40,329 nt of DNA from Pseudomonas sp. GTDB lineage: Bacteria; Pseudomonadota; Gammaproteobacteria; Pseudomonadales; Pseudomonadaceae. The stretch's first letter is position 1, and every line of letters starts with the position of its first letter. The DNA lies in contig JAUSOF010000084.1 in assembly GCA_030656145.1 (NCBI GenBank), forward strand, positions 1 to 40,329. The letters run 5' to 3'. Below are positions 25,193-35,049 of the stretch, piece by piece. Made by a program: the position numbers and the translations under genes. The notes under the pieces were generated by a model. The model saw only the letters and a list, made by a program, of their open reading frames with translations, was not told where the DNA came from and did no database searches.

Positions 25193-26247
25193 CAGCATCG
25201 CTCCTCTATCTGCGCTTCGGCGAAGGTCGCCATACCGCTGTGCAGCTCGCACGCCAGGCGCACCAGTGGCAATGCCAGCGCAGCGCCACTGCCCTCGCCC
25301 AGGCGCAGGCCCAGACCGATCAGCGGCGTGGCCTGCAACACTTCGAGCAGCGCGCCATGACCGCTCTCGGCGCTGGTATGGGCGAACAGCAACCAGGGCC
25401 GACAATCGGGGTTCAGGCGCACCGCACAGAGCGCGGCGGCGCTGCAAATGAAGCCATCGACCAACGCCGCAATACCCAACTGGGCGCAGGCCAGGTAGCT
25501 GCCGGTCAGCGCCGCCAGCTCCAGCCCGCCGACCCGCCGCAGCGCCTCGAATGGATCGTCCAGGGCCGTGCCATGCAGGGCCAGGCTGCGTTCCAGCACC
25601 GCCTGTTTGCGCGCCACACCGGCGCTATCCAGACCGGTGCCGCTGCCGACCAGGCGGGCTGGCGGCAAGCCGCTCAAGGCACAGGCCAGGGCGCTGGCGG
25701 CGGTGGTGTTGCCGATGCCCATCTCGCCAGCGAGAAACAGGTCGCAGCCACGCCGACTGGCCCGCTGCAGCGTCTCGCGGCCGGCGTGCAGGGCCGCTTG
25801 GCATTGCTCGAGCGTCATCGCCGCGGTGCGGCTGAAATTGGCGGTGCCTGGGGCAATGCGCAGGTGACGCACACCCGGCAGGTTGAGGCTGAGGTCGACC
25901 GTGCCCAGGTCGACCAGCTCCAGCGGCAACCCCTGAACCCTGGCCAGCACGCTGATGGCCGCGCCGCCAGCGACGAAGTTATGCAGCATCTGCCCGGTAA
26001 CAGACTGCGGGAACAGCGAGATATTTTCCTCGACCACGCCATGGTCGCCGGCAAACAGGGCCAGGCGGGGCCGGTCGATCCGCGGGCACTCGCGACCTTG
26101 CAGGCCCGCCAGGCGAATCGCCAGTTCCTCCAACTGGCCGAGCGCACCCGCCGGTTTGGTCAGCTGCGCCTGACGGGCGCGGGCGGCGGCCTCGCTGGCC
26201 GCGTCAGGTTGTCGACAAGGCTCCTGCCACCAGCGGGCATCGTTCAT
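25192..26247 (-). CDS. cobT: Nicotinate-nucleotide:dimethylbenzimidazole phosphoribosyltransferase
   Basis: A 351-residue enzyme (CobU in P. denitrificans naming). Characteristic parts are [39 protein letters not shown], the glycine-rich [13 protein letters not shown] and a C-terminal [14 protein letters not shown] with the catalytic Glu. It makes alpha-ribazole 5'-phosphate from nicotinate mononucleotide and dimethylbenzimidazole supplied by BluB. Its start overlaps the cobU stop by four bases. Confidence 0.96.
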   Translation of the reverse strand: MNDARWWQEPCRQPDAASEAAARARQAQLTKPAGALGQLEELAIRLAGLQGRECPRIDRPRLALFAGDHGVVEENISLFPQSVTGQMLHNFVAGGAAISVLARVQGLPLELVDLGTVDLSLNLPGVRHLRIAPGTANFSRTAAMTLEQCQAALHAGRETLQRASRRGCDLFLAGEMGIGNTTAASALACALSGLPPARLVGSGTGLDSAGVARKQAVLERSLALHGTALDDPFEALRRVGGLELAALTGSYLACAQLGIAALVDGFICSAAALCAVRLNPDCRPWLLFAHTSAESGHGALLEVLQATPLIGLGLRLGEGSGAALALPLVRLACELHSGMATFAEAQIEERC

Positions 26248-26765
26248 AAGGGTTCTCCCTTCAGCAGCATGGGCAGACCCGCCACGGTGAAGATCACGCG
26301 CTGGCAACGTTCAGCCAGGGCCTGGTGCAGCCAGCCGGCCTGGTCGACATAACGGCGGCTCAGCTCGCCCAGCGGCACTACGCCGAGACCGGTCTCATTG
26401 CTGACCAGCAGGATGCGCCCCGGCAAACCAGGCAGGCACTCCAACAGGGCCGCGCACTCAGCCTCCAGGCGTGCCGGGTCATCGAGCATCAGCAGGTTGC
26501 TTAGCCACAGGGTCAGGCAGTCGACCAGCAGGCATTTATCTGCTGCGGCCTGTTCGCGCAGCACGCGCGCCAGTTCGAGCGGCTCTTCCAGCAACCCCCA
26601 ATGCGCCGGCCGGCGCTGGCGATGTTGCTGAATGCGCGCGCTCATCTCAGCGTCGAGTGCCTCGCTGGTGGCGATATAGGTCACCGCCAGGCCAGAGTCG
26701 TCGGCCAGTTTCTCGGCCAGGCGACTCTTGCCGGAACGGGCACCGCCTAATATCAGTTCATGCAT
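26244..26765 (-). CDS. cobU: Adenosylcobinamide kinase/guanylyltransferase
   Basis: A 173-residue P-loop enzyme (CobP). [18 protein letters not shown] holds the Walker A, then [22 protein letters not shown] with the guanylylated-His region, [11 protein letters not shown] and [12 protein letters not shown]. It phosphorylates adenosylcobinamide and transfers GMP to it. GGGAGA lies 5 bases before the ATG at 26765. A short repeat separates it from cobQ. Confidence 0.95.
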   Translation of the reverse strand: MHELILGGARSGKSRLAEKLADDSGLAVTYIATSEALDAEMSARIQQHRQRRPAHWGLLEEPLELARVLREQAAADKCLLVDCLTLWLSNLLMLDDPARLEAECAALLECLPGLPGRILLVSNETGLGVVPLGELSRRYVDQAGWLHQALAERCQRVIFTVAGLPMLLKGEPL

Positions 26766-26776
26766 TGTTTCTCCCG

Positions 26777-26823
26777 TAGGGTGCGCCGTGCGCACCATTC
26801 GCATGTCCATTGGTGCGCGCGGC
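26777..26823. repeat. GTGCGCACC-type palindrome between cobQ and cobU
   Basis: GTAGGGTGCGCCGTGCGCACC and a right end GGTGCGCGCGGCC are inverted relatives; the final CCTAC lies within the end of cobQ. A similar element is at 8696-8740. Confidence 0.5.
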
Positions 26824-28308
26824 CTACGCCAGCCCGCACAGCTTGCGCAGCCGCTCGGTATCCAGGTGCGCCTCGACCAGATCGGCCAGACGCTCGATGT
26901 CGCGCTCGCGCAGGGCGTGGTAGTCGACCGTCTGCACATCATCCAGCCCGGCCCAGCGTAACAACGCGGCGCATGCCTGGCTCGACTCGAACAGGCCGTG
27001 CAGGTAGGTGCCGAGCACCTGACCGTCGGCGCTCAGGGCACCGTCGCAGCGCCCATCGTCCAGGCGTACGGCGACCGTTTCCAGGCCAATACCGCTGCTG
27101 ACCCCGGCATGGATCTCGTAACCGGATACCGGCGCGTTTTCCAGGCACAAAAGGCCACTGACGTTGCGCAGCTGTTTATCGGGTTCCAGCACTGTGGCGA
27201 AATCCAGCAGACCCAGGCCTGGGCTGCTGCCAGCGGCGCCCTCCAGGCCGAGCGGGTCGTGAATCTGCTGACCGAGCATCTGCAGGCCGCCGCAGATACC
27301 GAGCAGCTTGCCGCCATAGCGCAGGTGCCTGTCGATGGCCGCGCCCCAGCCCTGCTCACGGAGGAAAGCCAGGTCGGCGCGCACGCTTTTCGAGCCGGGC
27401 AGGATGATCAGGTCGGCCGCCGGGATCGCTTGACCGGGGCCGACGAACACCAGCTCGACCTGCGGGTGCAGGCGCAGCGGATCGAAGTCGGTGTGATTGC
27501 TGATGCGCGGCAGCACCGGCACCACCACCCTGATGGTTTCGGCGGCCTTGGCGATCTGCCGGGTGTCGATGGCGTCCTCGGCTTCCAGGTGGAAGTCCAT
27601 CAGGTAGGGCAGCACCCCCAGTACCGGCTTGCCGGTGCGCTGCTGCAGCCAATCCAGGCCCGGTTGCAGCAGGGCGATGTCGCCGCGAAAACGGTTGATC
27701 ACGAAGCCCTGGATACGCGCCTGCTCCGATGGGCTGAGCAGGTCGAGGGTGCCGACCAGATGGGCGAACACGCCGCCCTTGTCGATGTCGGCGATCAGGA
27801 TCACCGGGCAATCCACCGCTTCGGCGAAGCCCATGTTGGCGATATCGCCGGCACGCAGGTTGATCTCCGCTGGCGAGCCGGCGCCCTCGACCATCACCAC
27901 CGCATAGCTTGCCGACAGGCGCCGGTGCGACTGCAGCACAGCCTGCATCGCCACCTGTTTGTAGTCGTGGTAGGCCGCTGCATCCATGTTGCTCAGGGCG
28001 CGGCCGTGGATGATCACCTGGGCGCCGGTGTCGCTGTTGGGCTTGAGCAGCACCGGGTTCATGTCGGTATGCGGCGCCAACCCGGCGGCCTGGGCCTGCA
28101 CCGCCTGGGCGCGGCCGATCTCGCCGCCGTCGGCGGTCACGGCACTGTTGAGCGCCATGTTCTGCGGTTTGAATGGCACCACGCTGACGCCCTGGCGCTT
28201 GAGCCAGCGGCACAACGCAGTCACCAGAGTGCTCTTGCCAGCGTCCGAAGTCGTGCCTTGGACCATCAACGTGGCCGGCACTGCGGTGACTGACATTCCG
28301 TTGCTCAT
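26824..28308 (-). CDS. cobQ: Adenosylcobyric acid synthase (glutamine-hydrolysing)
   Basis: A 494-residue enzyme. The N-terminal dethiobiotin-synthase-like P-loop domain has [21 protein letters not shown] and [10 protein letters not shown]. The C-terminal class I-like glutamine amidotransferase domain has [11 protein letters not shown] (Cys) and [10 protein letters not shown] (His). It amidates four side chains of adenosylcobyrinate a,c-diamide. The ATG at 28308 has AAGGAG and overlaps the upstream stop by four bases. Confidence 0.96.
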   Translation of the reverse strand: MSNGMSVTAVPATLMVQGTTSDAGKSTLVTALCRWLKRQGVSVVPFKPQNMALNSAVTADGGEIGRAQAVQAQAAGLAPHTDMNPVLLKPNSDTGAQVIIHGRALSNMDAAAYHDYKQVAMQAVLQSHRRLSASYAVVMVEGAGSPAEINLRAGDIANMGFAEAVDCPVILIADIDKGGVFAHLVGTLDLLSPSEQARIQGFVINRFRGDIALLQPGLDWLQQRTGKPVLGVLPYLMDFHLEAEDAIDTRQIAKAAETIRVVVPVLPRISNHTDFDPLRLHPQVELVFVGPGQAIPAADLIILPGSKSVRADLAFLREQGWGAAIDRHLRYGGKLLGICGGLQMLGQQIHDPLGLEGAAGSSPGLGLLDFATVLEPDKQLRNVSGLLCLENAPVSGYEIHAGVSSGIGLETVAVRLDDGRCDGALSADGQVLGTYLHGLFESSQACAALLRWAGLDDVQTVDYHALRERDIERLADLVEAHLDTERLRKLCGLA

Positions 28309-29312
28309 ACAAACTCCTTGGCAAATACCTGTAAAGCCTGCTCCAGCCGCTGCCAGCCCGACTCGTCCGGCGGCAGGCCGAAACGCAGGCTCACAGGACT
28401 GGCGAACAGGCGGGTAAGGATGCCGTTGCCGGCGAGAAATTCGTGCAGCAGCGCCGCTTGCGCCGCAACCAGCCACTGAAACAATGCGCAGCCGCCGGTC
28501 GGCGCTAAACCATTGGCGCAGAGCAACGCGGCCAAACGCTCGCTGTCGCCGTGCAAACGTTGGCGTTGCACCTGCTGCCCGGCGTGATCCTGCAACAGCG
28601 CCATTGCCACCACCCGGCTCGGGCCGCTGACGGTCCAGGGCCCGAGCAGCTCGGCCAGCTGTTCGAGCAGCGCCGGTTGCGCCAGGACGAAGCCCAGGCG
28701 GATGCCGGCCATGCCGAAGAACTTGCCGAACGAGCGCAATACGATCAGCCCTGGCCGCTCGCTGAACGCCGCCAGGCTGTGCGCCGGGGTGCAGTCGATA
28801 AAGGCCTCGTCGACCACCAGCCAGCCGCCGCGCTCGGCCAGGCGTGCATGCCAGCTGAGCAGTTGCGCCGGTGCGAAGCAGCGGCCGGTGGGGTTGTTCG
28901 GGTTGATCAGCAGCAGCACATCGAGACGCTCCAGCGCGCGATTGACCCCGGCTTCGCTGAGCTCCAGCACGCGATGGCCTTCACGCTGCCAGGCTGCCGC
29001 ATGCTCGGCATAGGCGGGCGAAACGATGCCGACCCGGGCATTACGCAGCAGCCGTGGCAGCGCCTGGATCGCCGCCTGGGAGCCGGCCACCGGCAGCAGA
29101 TTGGCCACCCCGTAATAATCCCGTGCGGCGATTTCCAGACCGTCATTCTGCTCGGGCAGACGGGTCCAGGCCGTAGCTGGAATCAGCGGCAGCGGCCAGC
29201 CGTAGGGCGCGATACCGGTGGACAGGTCCAGCCAATCGGCCAGGGCAATGCCATAACGCTGGGACGCCGCGCGCAGGCGGCCGCCATGTTCAAGCCCGCC
29301 CGACTTAAACAC
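28305..29312 (-). CDS. cobD: Threonine-phosphate decarboxylase (aminopropanol arm)
   Basis: A 335-residue PLP-dependent aminotransferase-fold enzyme (Salmonella CobD; CobC in P. denitrificans). It has [15 protein letters not shown], the substrate-binding [20 protein letters not shown] and the PLP lysine in [16 protein letters not shown]. It makes (R)-1-amino-2-propanol phosphate for the nucleotide loop. The start is a GTG at 29312, overlapping cbiB by eight bases; no in-frame ATG near the N-terminus preserves LEHGGRL. Confidence 0.93.
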   Translation of the reverse strand: MFKSGGLEHGGRLRAASQRYGIALADWLDLSTGIAPYGWPLPLIPATAWTRLPEQNDGLEIAARDYYGVANLLPVAGSQAAIQALPRLLRNARVGIVSPAYAEHAAAWQREGHRVLELSEAGVNRALERLDVLLLINPNNPTGRCFAPAQLLSWHARLAERGGWLVVDEAFIDCTPAHSLAAFSERPGLIVLRSFGKFFGMAGIRLGFVLAQPALLEQLAELLGPWTVSGPSRVVAMALLQDHAGQQVQRQRLHGDSERLAALLCANGLAPTGGCALFQWLVAAQAALLHEFLAGNGILTRLFASPVSLRFGLPPDESGWQRLEQALQVFAKEFV

Positions 29313-30213
29313 GGCAGAGCCCCCAGATAATCAGCAGCGCCAGCCACAGCAGCACGCCACCATTGACCAGATTGAGTGCCCGCTCGATATCGCGCGCCCT
29401 GGGCGGTGGCCCTGCCCCGAGGTCGGGCCGTACATGCAGCTCGCCGTGGTACTCGGCCGCACCACCCAGGCTCACGCCGAGCGCGCCGGCACCGGCCGCC
29501 ATCACCGGGCCGGCATTCGGGCTGTCCCACTGCGGCGCCTGCTGCCGCCAACAACGCAGGGCCAGGGCAGTCTTGCCGAGCAGTGCATAGGTCAGCGCCA
29601 CCAGCCGGGCGGGGACGTAGTTGAGCCCATCGTCGATCTTCGCCGCGGCCCAGCCGAAACGCTCGTAGCGCTCGTTGCGGTAGCCCCACATGGCGTCCAG
29701 GGTATTGCTCAGGCGATACAGCACCACGCCCGGCGCGCCAGCGACGAGGAACCAGAACAAGGCGGCGAATACCGCATCCGAGCCGTTTTCCAGTACCGAC
29801 TCGGTGCCGGCACGGGCCACACCTGTGGCATCCAGCGCGGCGGTGTTGCGGCTGACCATATAGCCGACCCGCTCGCGCGCCAGTTGCAGATCGCCCAGGC
29901 GCAGGGCCTGGGCCACCGGCCGCGCATGTTCACCCAGGCTCTTCAAGCCGAGGGCGGCATACAGGGCGAGAATCTCCACCACCCAGCCAATAGACGCCAC
30001 CTGCGCCAGCACCCCGACCAGCAGGGTCAGGGGCAACACCGCCAGGCACCAGGCGCTGACGCCATGGCTGCGCCAGCCACTGCCGCCGGCGTTGAAGCGC
30101 TGTTCGATGCGCGCAGCCAGGCGACCGAAGGCCACCAGCGGATGCCAGCGCTTAGGCTCGCCGAGCAGCCCGTCCAGGACCACGCCGGCCACGGCACTAA
30201 ATATCAGGCTCAT
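29305..30213 (-). CDS. cbiB: Adenosylcobinamide-phosphate synthase
   Basis: A 302-residue membrane protein (CobD in P. denitrificans naming). Family signatures are [55 protein letters not shown] and [18 protein letters not shown]. Several hydrophobic helices include a C-terminal one. It attaches the aminopropanol (phosphate) arm to adenosylcobyric acid. It lies 18 bases after bluB and overlaps the next gene. Confidence 0.95.
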   Translation of the reverse strand: MSLIFSAVAGVVLDGLLGEPKRWHPLVAFGRLAARIEQRFNAGGSGWRSHGVSAWCLAVLPLTLLVGVLAQVASIGWVVEILALYAALGLKSLGEHARPVAQALRLGDLQLARERVGYMVSRNTAALDATGVARAGTESVLENGSDAVFAALFWFLVAGAPGVVLYRLSNTLDAMWGYRNERYERFGWAAAKIDDGLNYVPARLVALTYALLGKTALALRCWRQQAPQWDSPNAGPVMAAGAGALGVSLGGAAEYHGELHVRPDLGAGPPPRARDIERALNLVNGGVLLWLALLIIWGLCRV

Positions 30214-30231
30214 GCCCGCCCCTCGCCGACT

Positions 30232-30885
30232 TCACTGTGCATGCTTGCCCCATTGATCCTCAAACAGCAGTTCACTCAATGACCGCGGTTCGGCCCAGCC
30301 CTGTTGCACCAGCATCGGCAGCGGATAAAACTCCGTCACCGGCCCCAGACAAAGCACCGCCAGCGGCTTGCTGCCCGGCGGCATGGCCAACAACTCGGCC
30401 AATGCTTGTGGCTCGAACAACGACACCCAGCCCATCCCCAGGCCTTCGGCGCGGGCGGCCAGCCAGAGGTTCTGGATCGCGCAGGCCATGGAGGCCAGGT
30501 CCATTTCCGGCAGGGTGCGCCGGCCAAAGACATGGGCCTCGCGGCCATCCATCAAGGCGACCACCAGCAGTTCGGCGCAGTCGCCGATACCCTCGACCTT
30601 GAGCTGCATGAATTCATCGGCGCGCTCGCCCAGGGCTTCGGCGGTGCGCAGCCGCTCTTCTTCCACCAGGGCCTGGATCGCCGTACGTAACGCCGGGCGG
30701 GTAATGCGGATAAAGCGCCAGGGCTGCATCAACCCGACACTGGGCGCCTGATGCGCGGCCTCGAGCAGGCGCGCGAGCAGTTCGGGGGCCACCGCGCCGC
30801 CACAGAAGTGGCGCATGTCGCGCCGCTCGGCAATGGCGCGATACACCGCCGCACGCTCCTCGGCACTGAAGGCATGCGCGTTCAT
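30232..30885 (-). CDS. bluB: 5,6-dimethylbenzimidazole synthase
   Basis: A 217-residue nitroreductase-fold flavoenzyme with the BluB signatures YRAIAERRDMRHF, APSVGLMQPWRF, LPEMDLASMACAIQN and GMGWVSLF. It breaks down reduced FMN with oxygen to make the lower ligand of B12. Its presence means the host makes the DMB form aerobically. The start overlaps the cobB stop (ATGA). Confidence 0.95.
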   Translation of the reverse strand: MNAHAFSAEERAAVYRAIAERRDMRHFCGGAVAPELLARLLEAAHQAPSVGLMQPWRFIRITRPALRTAIQALVEEERLRTAEALGERADEFMQLKVEGIGDCAELLVVALMDGREAHVFGRRTLPEMDLASMACAIQNLWLAARAEGLGMGWVSLFEPQALAELLAMPPGSKPLAVLCLGPVTEFYPLPMLVQQGWAEPRSLSELLFEDQWGKHAQ

Positions 30886-32186
30886 GGCTGCTCACAGGGG
30901 CGAAACAGCGCGGCCGCGGCGACGGGGTCTGAAGGCATATAAAAGTGAATATAGGAGGCCGTCAGCCTCCCCTCGCGATAGACCGCCTCGGCGGTGCGTT
31001 TGTAGTTCGGGCACTCGCCGCGAGTGAGCGGAGCAAGCGTGCTGGTCAACGCGGAGTAATGAAAACTGTGGCCGCGCAACTGACCCTCGGGCAATTCGGC
31101 ATGCTGCAGGGCCATGGCCGTCATGCGTGGCTGCAGGGTCGCCTCGCCCGCCAGCAGTCCGAGCATACGGCCACTGACGCCCTGCTTGTCGGTCAGCCGG
31201 TCGAGTAGATAGAGCATGCCGCCACACTCGGCGTGGATCGGCTTGCCGGCTGCGTGATGATCGCGAATCGCCTGGGCCATGGCCTGATTGGCCTCGAGCT
31301 GCGCCAAATGCAACTCCGGGTAGCCTCCGGGCAGGTAGAGGCTGTCGACCTCAGGCAGCACCTGATCGGCCAGCGGCGAGAAGAAATGCAACTCAGCGCC
31401 CAGCTCGCCCAGCAGATCCAGGTTGGCCTGGTAGAGAAAGGCAAAGGCACTGTCGCGGGCCACGCCGATGCGCACCCCGGCGAGCAAGGCCGGGATCTCA
31501 CACGGCGCGGGCACCGCGAACTCGACCGCCGGCGGCAAGGCCACATCGGCACTGGCAGCCAGGGCATCGGCGGCGGCATCCAGACGGGCATCCAGATCGG
31601 CCAACTCAGCAGCCTGCACCAAGCCCAGGTGACGGCTCGGCAAGCCGACTTCGGCACTGCGCGGCAGGGCGCCGTACCAGCGGATAGACTCAGGCAGCGC
31701 ATCGCGCAATATCTCGCCATGCCGGGTGCTGCCGACCCGGTTACCGAGCACCCCGGAAAACGGCAAGCCCGGCTGAAAAGTCGCCAGGCCGTGGGCCATG
31801 GCGCCGAAGGTCTGGGCCATGGCCGAAGCGTCGATCACCGCCAGCACCGGCACATTGAAGCGCCGCGCCAGGTCGGCCGCCGACGGCGTGCCATCGAACA
31901 ACCCCATCACCCCTTCGATCAGGATCAGGTCGGCCACGCCCGCCGCCTGCCAGAGCAGGCGGCGGCTCTCGGCCTCGCCCACCATCCACAGATCGAGCTG
32001 ATACACCGGCGCGCCGCTGGCCCGGGCGAGAATCATCGGGTCAAGAAAGTCCGGCCCACACTTGAACACCCGTACCCGCTTGCCCTGACGGCTGTGCAAG
32101 CGCGCCAGGGCGGCGGTGACCGTGGTCTTGCCCTGCCCCGAAGCGGGTGCGGCAATTAATAGCGCCGGGCAGCTTCTAGCGCTCAT
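30882..32186 (-). CDS. cobB: Cobyrinate/hydrogenobyrinate a,c-diamide synthase
   Basis: A 434-residue CobB/CbiA enzyme. The N-terminal P-loop is LLIAAPASGQGKTTVTAAL; FKCGPDFLDP and EGVMGLFDG follow. The C-terminal amidotransferase domain has LYLPGGYPELHL, IHAECGGMLYLLD (Cys) and a late ASYIHFYMPSDP (His). It amidates side chains a and c of the corrin. Cobalt-insertion genes are not in this window, so the preceding state of its substrate cannot be read here. It is 112 bases downstream of cobO. Confidence 0.95.
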   Translation of the reverse strand: MSARSCPALLIAAPASGQGKTTVTAALARLHSRQGKRVRVFKCGPDFLDPMILARASGAPVYQLDLWMVGEAESRRLLWQAAGVADLILIEGVMGLFDGTPSAADLARRFNVPVLAVIDASAMAQTFGAMAHGLATFQPGLPFSGVLGNRVGSTRHGEILRDALPESIRWYGALPRSAEVGLPSRHLGLVQAAELADLDARLDAAADALAASADVALPPAVEFAVPAPCEIPALLAGVRIGVARDSAFAFLYQANLDLLGELGAELHFFSPLADQVLPEVDSLYLPGGYPELHLAQLEANQAMAQAIRDHHAAGKPIHAECGGMLYLLDRLTDKQGVSGRMLGLLAGEATLQPRMTAMALQHAELPEGQLRGHSFHYSALTSTLAPLTRGECPNYKRTAEAVYREGRLTASYIHFYMPSDPVAAAALFRPCEQP

Positions 32187-32298
32187 CGCGACCTCTCGTC
32201 AGCCACTGCGCTGCGCGCGAGGAAGCGCCACGCAGACAGTACGCTTTGGTACGGCAAGTGGCGCTGACGAAGCGCCCGGCGTATTGGTGGCGAGAGCA
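32187..32298. other. cobO-cobB spacer with a hairpin
   Basis: This is the only sizeable untranslated gap between cobO and cobU. AAGCGCCAC and GTGGCGCT form an imperfect stem around 32222-32270. No ORF or T-tract was seen; it may shape differential expression of cobO and the downstream genes. Confidence 0.35.
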
Positions 32299-32910
32299 TC
32301 AGAACTCCACCCCTTGCTGCGCCTTGACGCCAGCTTTGAACGCATGCTTGACCAGGCTCATTTCGGTGACGGTATCCGCCGCCTCGATCAGACCCGGCAA
32401 GGCGCCACGCCCGGTCACCACCACATGCTGCAGCAGCGGCCGCGACTCGATATCGGCGAGCACAGTCTCCAGCTCCAGGTAGCCGTATTTCAGGGCGATA
32501 TTCAGCTCGTCCAGCACCACCAGGCCGATGCCCGGGTCGCTGAGCAACTGGCGCGCCACTTGCCACGCCTCGTGAGCCTTGTCGATGTCACGCTGGCGGT
32601 CCTGGGTTTCCCAGGTAAATCCCTCACCCATCACGTGGTAACTGACTTCATCAGGGAAACGGCGAAAGAACGTCTCTTCGCCGGTGCTGGCCGCGCCCTT
32701 GATGAACTGCACCACGCCGACCTTCATGCCATGCCCAAGGGCGCGCGCCACCATGCCGAAGGCGCTGCTGCTCTTGCCCTTGCCATTGCCGCTGTGCACC
32801 AGCAGCAGGCCGTATTGATCCTGGGCCTGGGCGATCTTCTGGTCGATCAGCGCCTTCTTGCGCGCCATGCGCGCCTTATGCCGTGCGTCGCGTTCGCTCG
32901 ATTCGCTCAT
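32299..32910 (-). CDS. cobO: Cob(I)yrinic acid a,c-diamide adenosyltransferase
   Basis: A 203-residue CobA/BtuR/CobO-type protein with an N-terminal basic, charged segment, the P-loop HSGNGKGKSSSAFGM, KVGVVQFIKGA, VLDELNIALKYGYL and VTGRGALPGLIEAADTVTEM. It adds the 5'-deoxyadenosyl group to reduced corrinoids using ATP. Its ATG overlaps the stop of an upstream 37-codon ORF (ATGA), and GAGGTG lies inside that ORF's end. Confidence 0.96.
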   Translation of the reverse strand: MSESSERDARHKARMARKKALIDQKIAQAQDQYGLLLVHSGNGKGKSSSAFGMVARALGHGMKVGVVQFIKGAASTGEETFFRRFPDEVSYHVMGEGFTWETQDRQRDIDKAHEAWQVARQLLSDPGIGLVVLDELNIALKYGYLELETVLADIESRPLLQHVVVTGRGALPGLIEAADTVTEMSLVKHAFKAGVKAQQGVEF

Positions 32911-33020
32911 GACTTCACCTCAAATTGCAGTTGCGCGCCCTGCCAGAAGCGGGCGCCAATATAGAGAATGCCCGCCAGGCCGATACCGATTGGCCGCTGG
33001 GGAGGGAGTGATAACTGCAT
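32907..33020 (-). CDS. 37-residue putative small membrane protein coupled to cobO
   Basis: The ORF runs from the ATG at 33020 to a TGA that overlaps the cobO ATG. GGAG (33032-33029) lies 8 bases upstream, good spacing for a Shine-Dalgarno. The product has a basic N-terminal PPQRP, a hydrophobic stretch IGIGLAGILYIGA (residues 11-23) and a polar tail ending FEVKS, so it could be a single-span membrane peptide. It lies 28 bases after btuB under the same riboswitch. It resembles no family I can name. A translational coupler without peptide function is the alternative. Confidence 0.5.
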   Translation of the reverse strand: MQLSLPPQRPIGIGLAGILYIGARFWQGAQLQFEVKS

Positions 33021-33048
33021 CCATGTAGCTCCAGAATCGGTGGCTGGC

Positions 33049-34929
33049 TCAAAGCGCCTGGTAGCGCACGGTCAGGTAGACCGCCTGGCCGGGCTGGTTG
33101 AAGCCTTCGACGGTCGCATAGTCGACGTCCAGCAGGTTGGCAATGCGCGCCTGCAAGCGCCACTCGGGGCTGAGGCGATATTCGCTACGCAGGTCGAGGG
33201 TGGCGAAGCCGGACAGCTCTTTCTGGTTTTCCAGATCGTCATAGGTGGCGTTCTGCGCGTGCAGACTGGCGCCGAGGCCAAGGCCACCGAAGTTGCGGTC
33301 AAGGTCAAGATTGAACAACTGGCTCGGCCGCCGGTTGAGATCCTTGCCGTAGTAAGCGATGCCATTTTTGACGCGCCGTGACCGGTTCTCGGCCTCCATC
33401 ACGCTGTAGTTAGCCTGCCAGCGCCATCCCAGCAGCTCGCTGCCCAGCAGCAGTTCGACACCACGAATGCGTGCATCGTCCACCCCCTCGGCCTGGCTCA
33501 CGCTTCTGTTATTGATCTGGGTGGTAACGGTGGCGATCAGGTCTGCGATCTCGGTACGGTAGGCATTCACCGCCCAGTGCCCCCAGGCATGCTCCGCCGC
33601 CAGACCCACTTCCAGACTCCTGGAGGTTTCCGCATCGAGATCCGGATTACCGAAACCGGGGTAATACAACTGGTTAAAGGTTGGCGCCTTGAACGCCGAG
33701 CCATAGTTGAGGGTCGCGCGCAACCAGTCGCTCAGCGCATAGCCGTAACCAATATTGCCGGTGGCGTGCTGGCCGAACTGCTGATTGTCATCGCCGCGCA
33801 ACGCCATTTGCCAGTTGTGCCGGCCGACCTCACCGAGGTACTGGACAAAGGCGCCGCTGTTGTCGCGTGAGTCCTCGGCGTAGGCGGTACTGCCGTTGAC
33901 CTGGTCGCGCTGGTGATCGGCACCCAGGGTCAGGGTATGCCCGACGGCCAGGGTCAGATCGTTCTGCCAGCTGGCGCTGTCGCGGCGGCTGTCAAAGCGT
34001 GAGTAAAAAGCCCCGTCCTGGTAGGCATCGGACTTGTCCTCGCTGCGTCCAAGCTGCAGGGTCACCGCCCAGGGTTCGAGCGGGGTGAAGCGGGCGCGGC
34101 TACCGACTACCGTGGACAGATTGTCGGCATGGGCGCGAAAGCCAGAGGTGCGTCTGCTGTTGACCTGGTCGTAATCGTTGTGGGATTTGGCCTGCAGCAG
34201 GTTGGCGTCCAGTTCCAGGCCATTGGCGAAGCGATAACCGCCGCTCAACGCGCCGGACAGGTTGCGGTAACCGTCGCTATCGTCCTCATAACCGCTGCTG
34301 CCGATCGGCTTGACGTTGATGCCGTCGGTGTCCAGGCCGCTTAGGGCCAGGCTGTACCAGCCGCTACCCGCGCCACCGGAGACTCCGGCGCTGCCACTGT
34401 AGCTGTCGTGGGTGCCGTAGCCGGCGGAGAAGAACGGCTTGGCGCCGCTGGCATCGCCCCTGCGGGTGAAGATCTGGATCACCCCGCCGATGGCTTCCGA
34501 GCCGTACAGGCTGGAACGCGGCCCGCGCACCACCTCGATCCGTTCGATCAGCTCCAGGGGCAGATCCTGCAGCGCAGCGCCTCCGGAGGTGGCCGAGCCG
34601 ATCTTGATCCCGTCGACCAGCACCAGTACATGACTGGCATTGGTGCCGCGCATGTACAGCGCGGTGTTCTTGCCCGGCCCGCCGTTGTTGGTCAGGGACA
34701 CGCCCGGCACCTTCTGCAGCAACTCGGGCAGGGAGCTGGCCTGGCTCTGCTCGATCTGCGCGCGGTCGAACACCGTCACCGCGGCCAGGCTCTGCTGCGC
34801 GGTCTGCACGGTACGGGTGGCGGTCACCAGCTGGTCGTCAAGCCAGGCATGTTCGGCCGCATGGGCCTGGGAGATACAGGGAATAGCGCACAGCAGCATG
34901 GCTGCCGGCTTGTACAAGGCATTGCTCAT
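33049..34929 (-). CDS. btuB: TonB-dependent outer-membrane cobalamin receptor (BtuB-like)
   Basis: A 626-residue protein with a signal peptide (residues 1-24, ending SQAHA), a TonB-box-like ATRTVQ segment, an N-terminal plug (LPELLQKVPGV, LYMRGTNASHVLVLVDGIKIG, IEVVRGPRSSLYGSEAIGGVIQIFTRR) and a 22-strand-type barrel. The C-terminus ends in an aromatic/hydrophobic TVRYQAL. The plug motif VLVDG and RGPRSSLYGS are typical of BtuB. It imports cobalamin or precursors with TonB energy. The ATG at 34929 has GGAG 10 bases upstream. It is first in the riboswitch-controlled cobalamin operon. Confidence 0.94.
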   Translation of the reverse strand: MSNALYKPAAMLLCAIPCISQAHAAEHAWLDDQLVTATRTVQTAQQSLAAVTVFDRAQIEQSQASSLPELLQKVPGVSLTNNGGPGKNTALYMRGTNASHVLVLVDGIKIGSATSGGAALQDLPLELIERIEVVRGPRSSLYGSEAIGGVIQIFTRRGDASGAKPFFSAGYGTHDSYSGSAGVSGGAGSGWYSLALSGLDTDGINVKPIGSSGYEDDSDGYRNLSGALSGGYRFANGLELDANLLQAKSHNDYDQVNSRRTSGFRAHADNLSTVVGSRARFTPLEPWAVTLQLGRSEDKSDAYQDGAFYSRFDSRRDSASWQNDLTLAVGHTLTLGADHQRDQVNGSTAYAEDSRDNSGAFVQYLGEVGRHNWQMALRGDDNQQFGQHATGNIGYGYALSDWLRATLNYGSAFKAPTFNQLYYPGFGNPDLDAETSRSLEVGLAAEHAWGHWAVNAYRTEIADLIATVTTQINNRSVSQAEGVDDARIRGVELLLGSELLGWRWQANYSVMEAENRSRRVKNGIAYYGKDLNRRPSQLFNLDLDRNFGGLGLGASLHAQNATYDDLENQKELSGFATLDLRSEYRLSPEWRLQARIANLLDVDYATVEGFNQPGQAVYLTVRYQAL

Positions 34930-34944
34930 CGCGTCGTAGCTCCG

Positions 34945-34961
34945 TCGCCCCACCCGGGCGA
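34945..34961 (-). promoter_or_regulatory. Hairpin abutting the btuB ribosome-binding site (possible expression platform)
   Basis: On the minus strand TCGCCC and GGGCGA form a 6-bp stem with a 5-base loop, ending one base before the GGAG of btuB (34943-34940). Placed downstream of the aptamer, it could gate ribosome access. No folding was computed. Confidence 0.35.
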
Positions 34962-35049
34962 TTTGCTGAGAAAGACACGCGGAGAACCAGCGACGAATGA
35001 TCTGCAACGGCGCAGCCACACGCCCGACAACGCCCTCCGCGATGCCATG

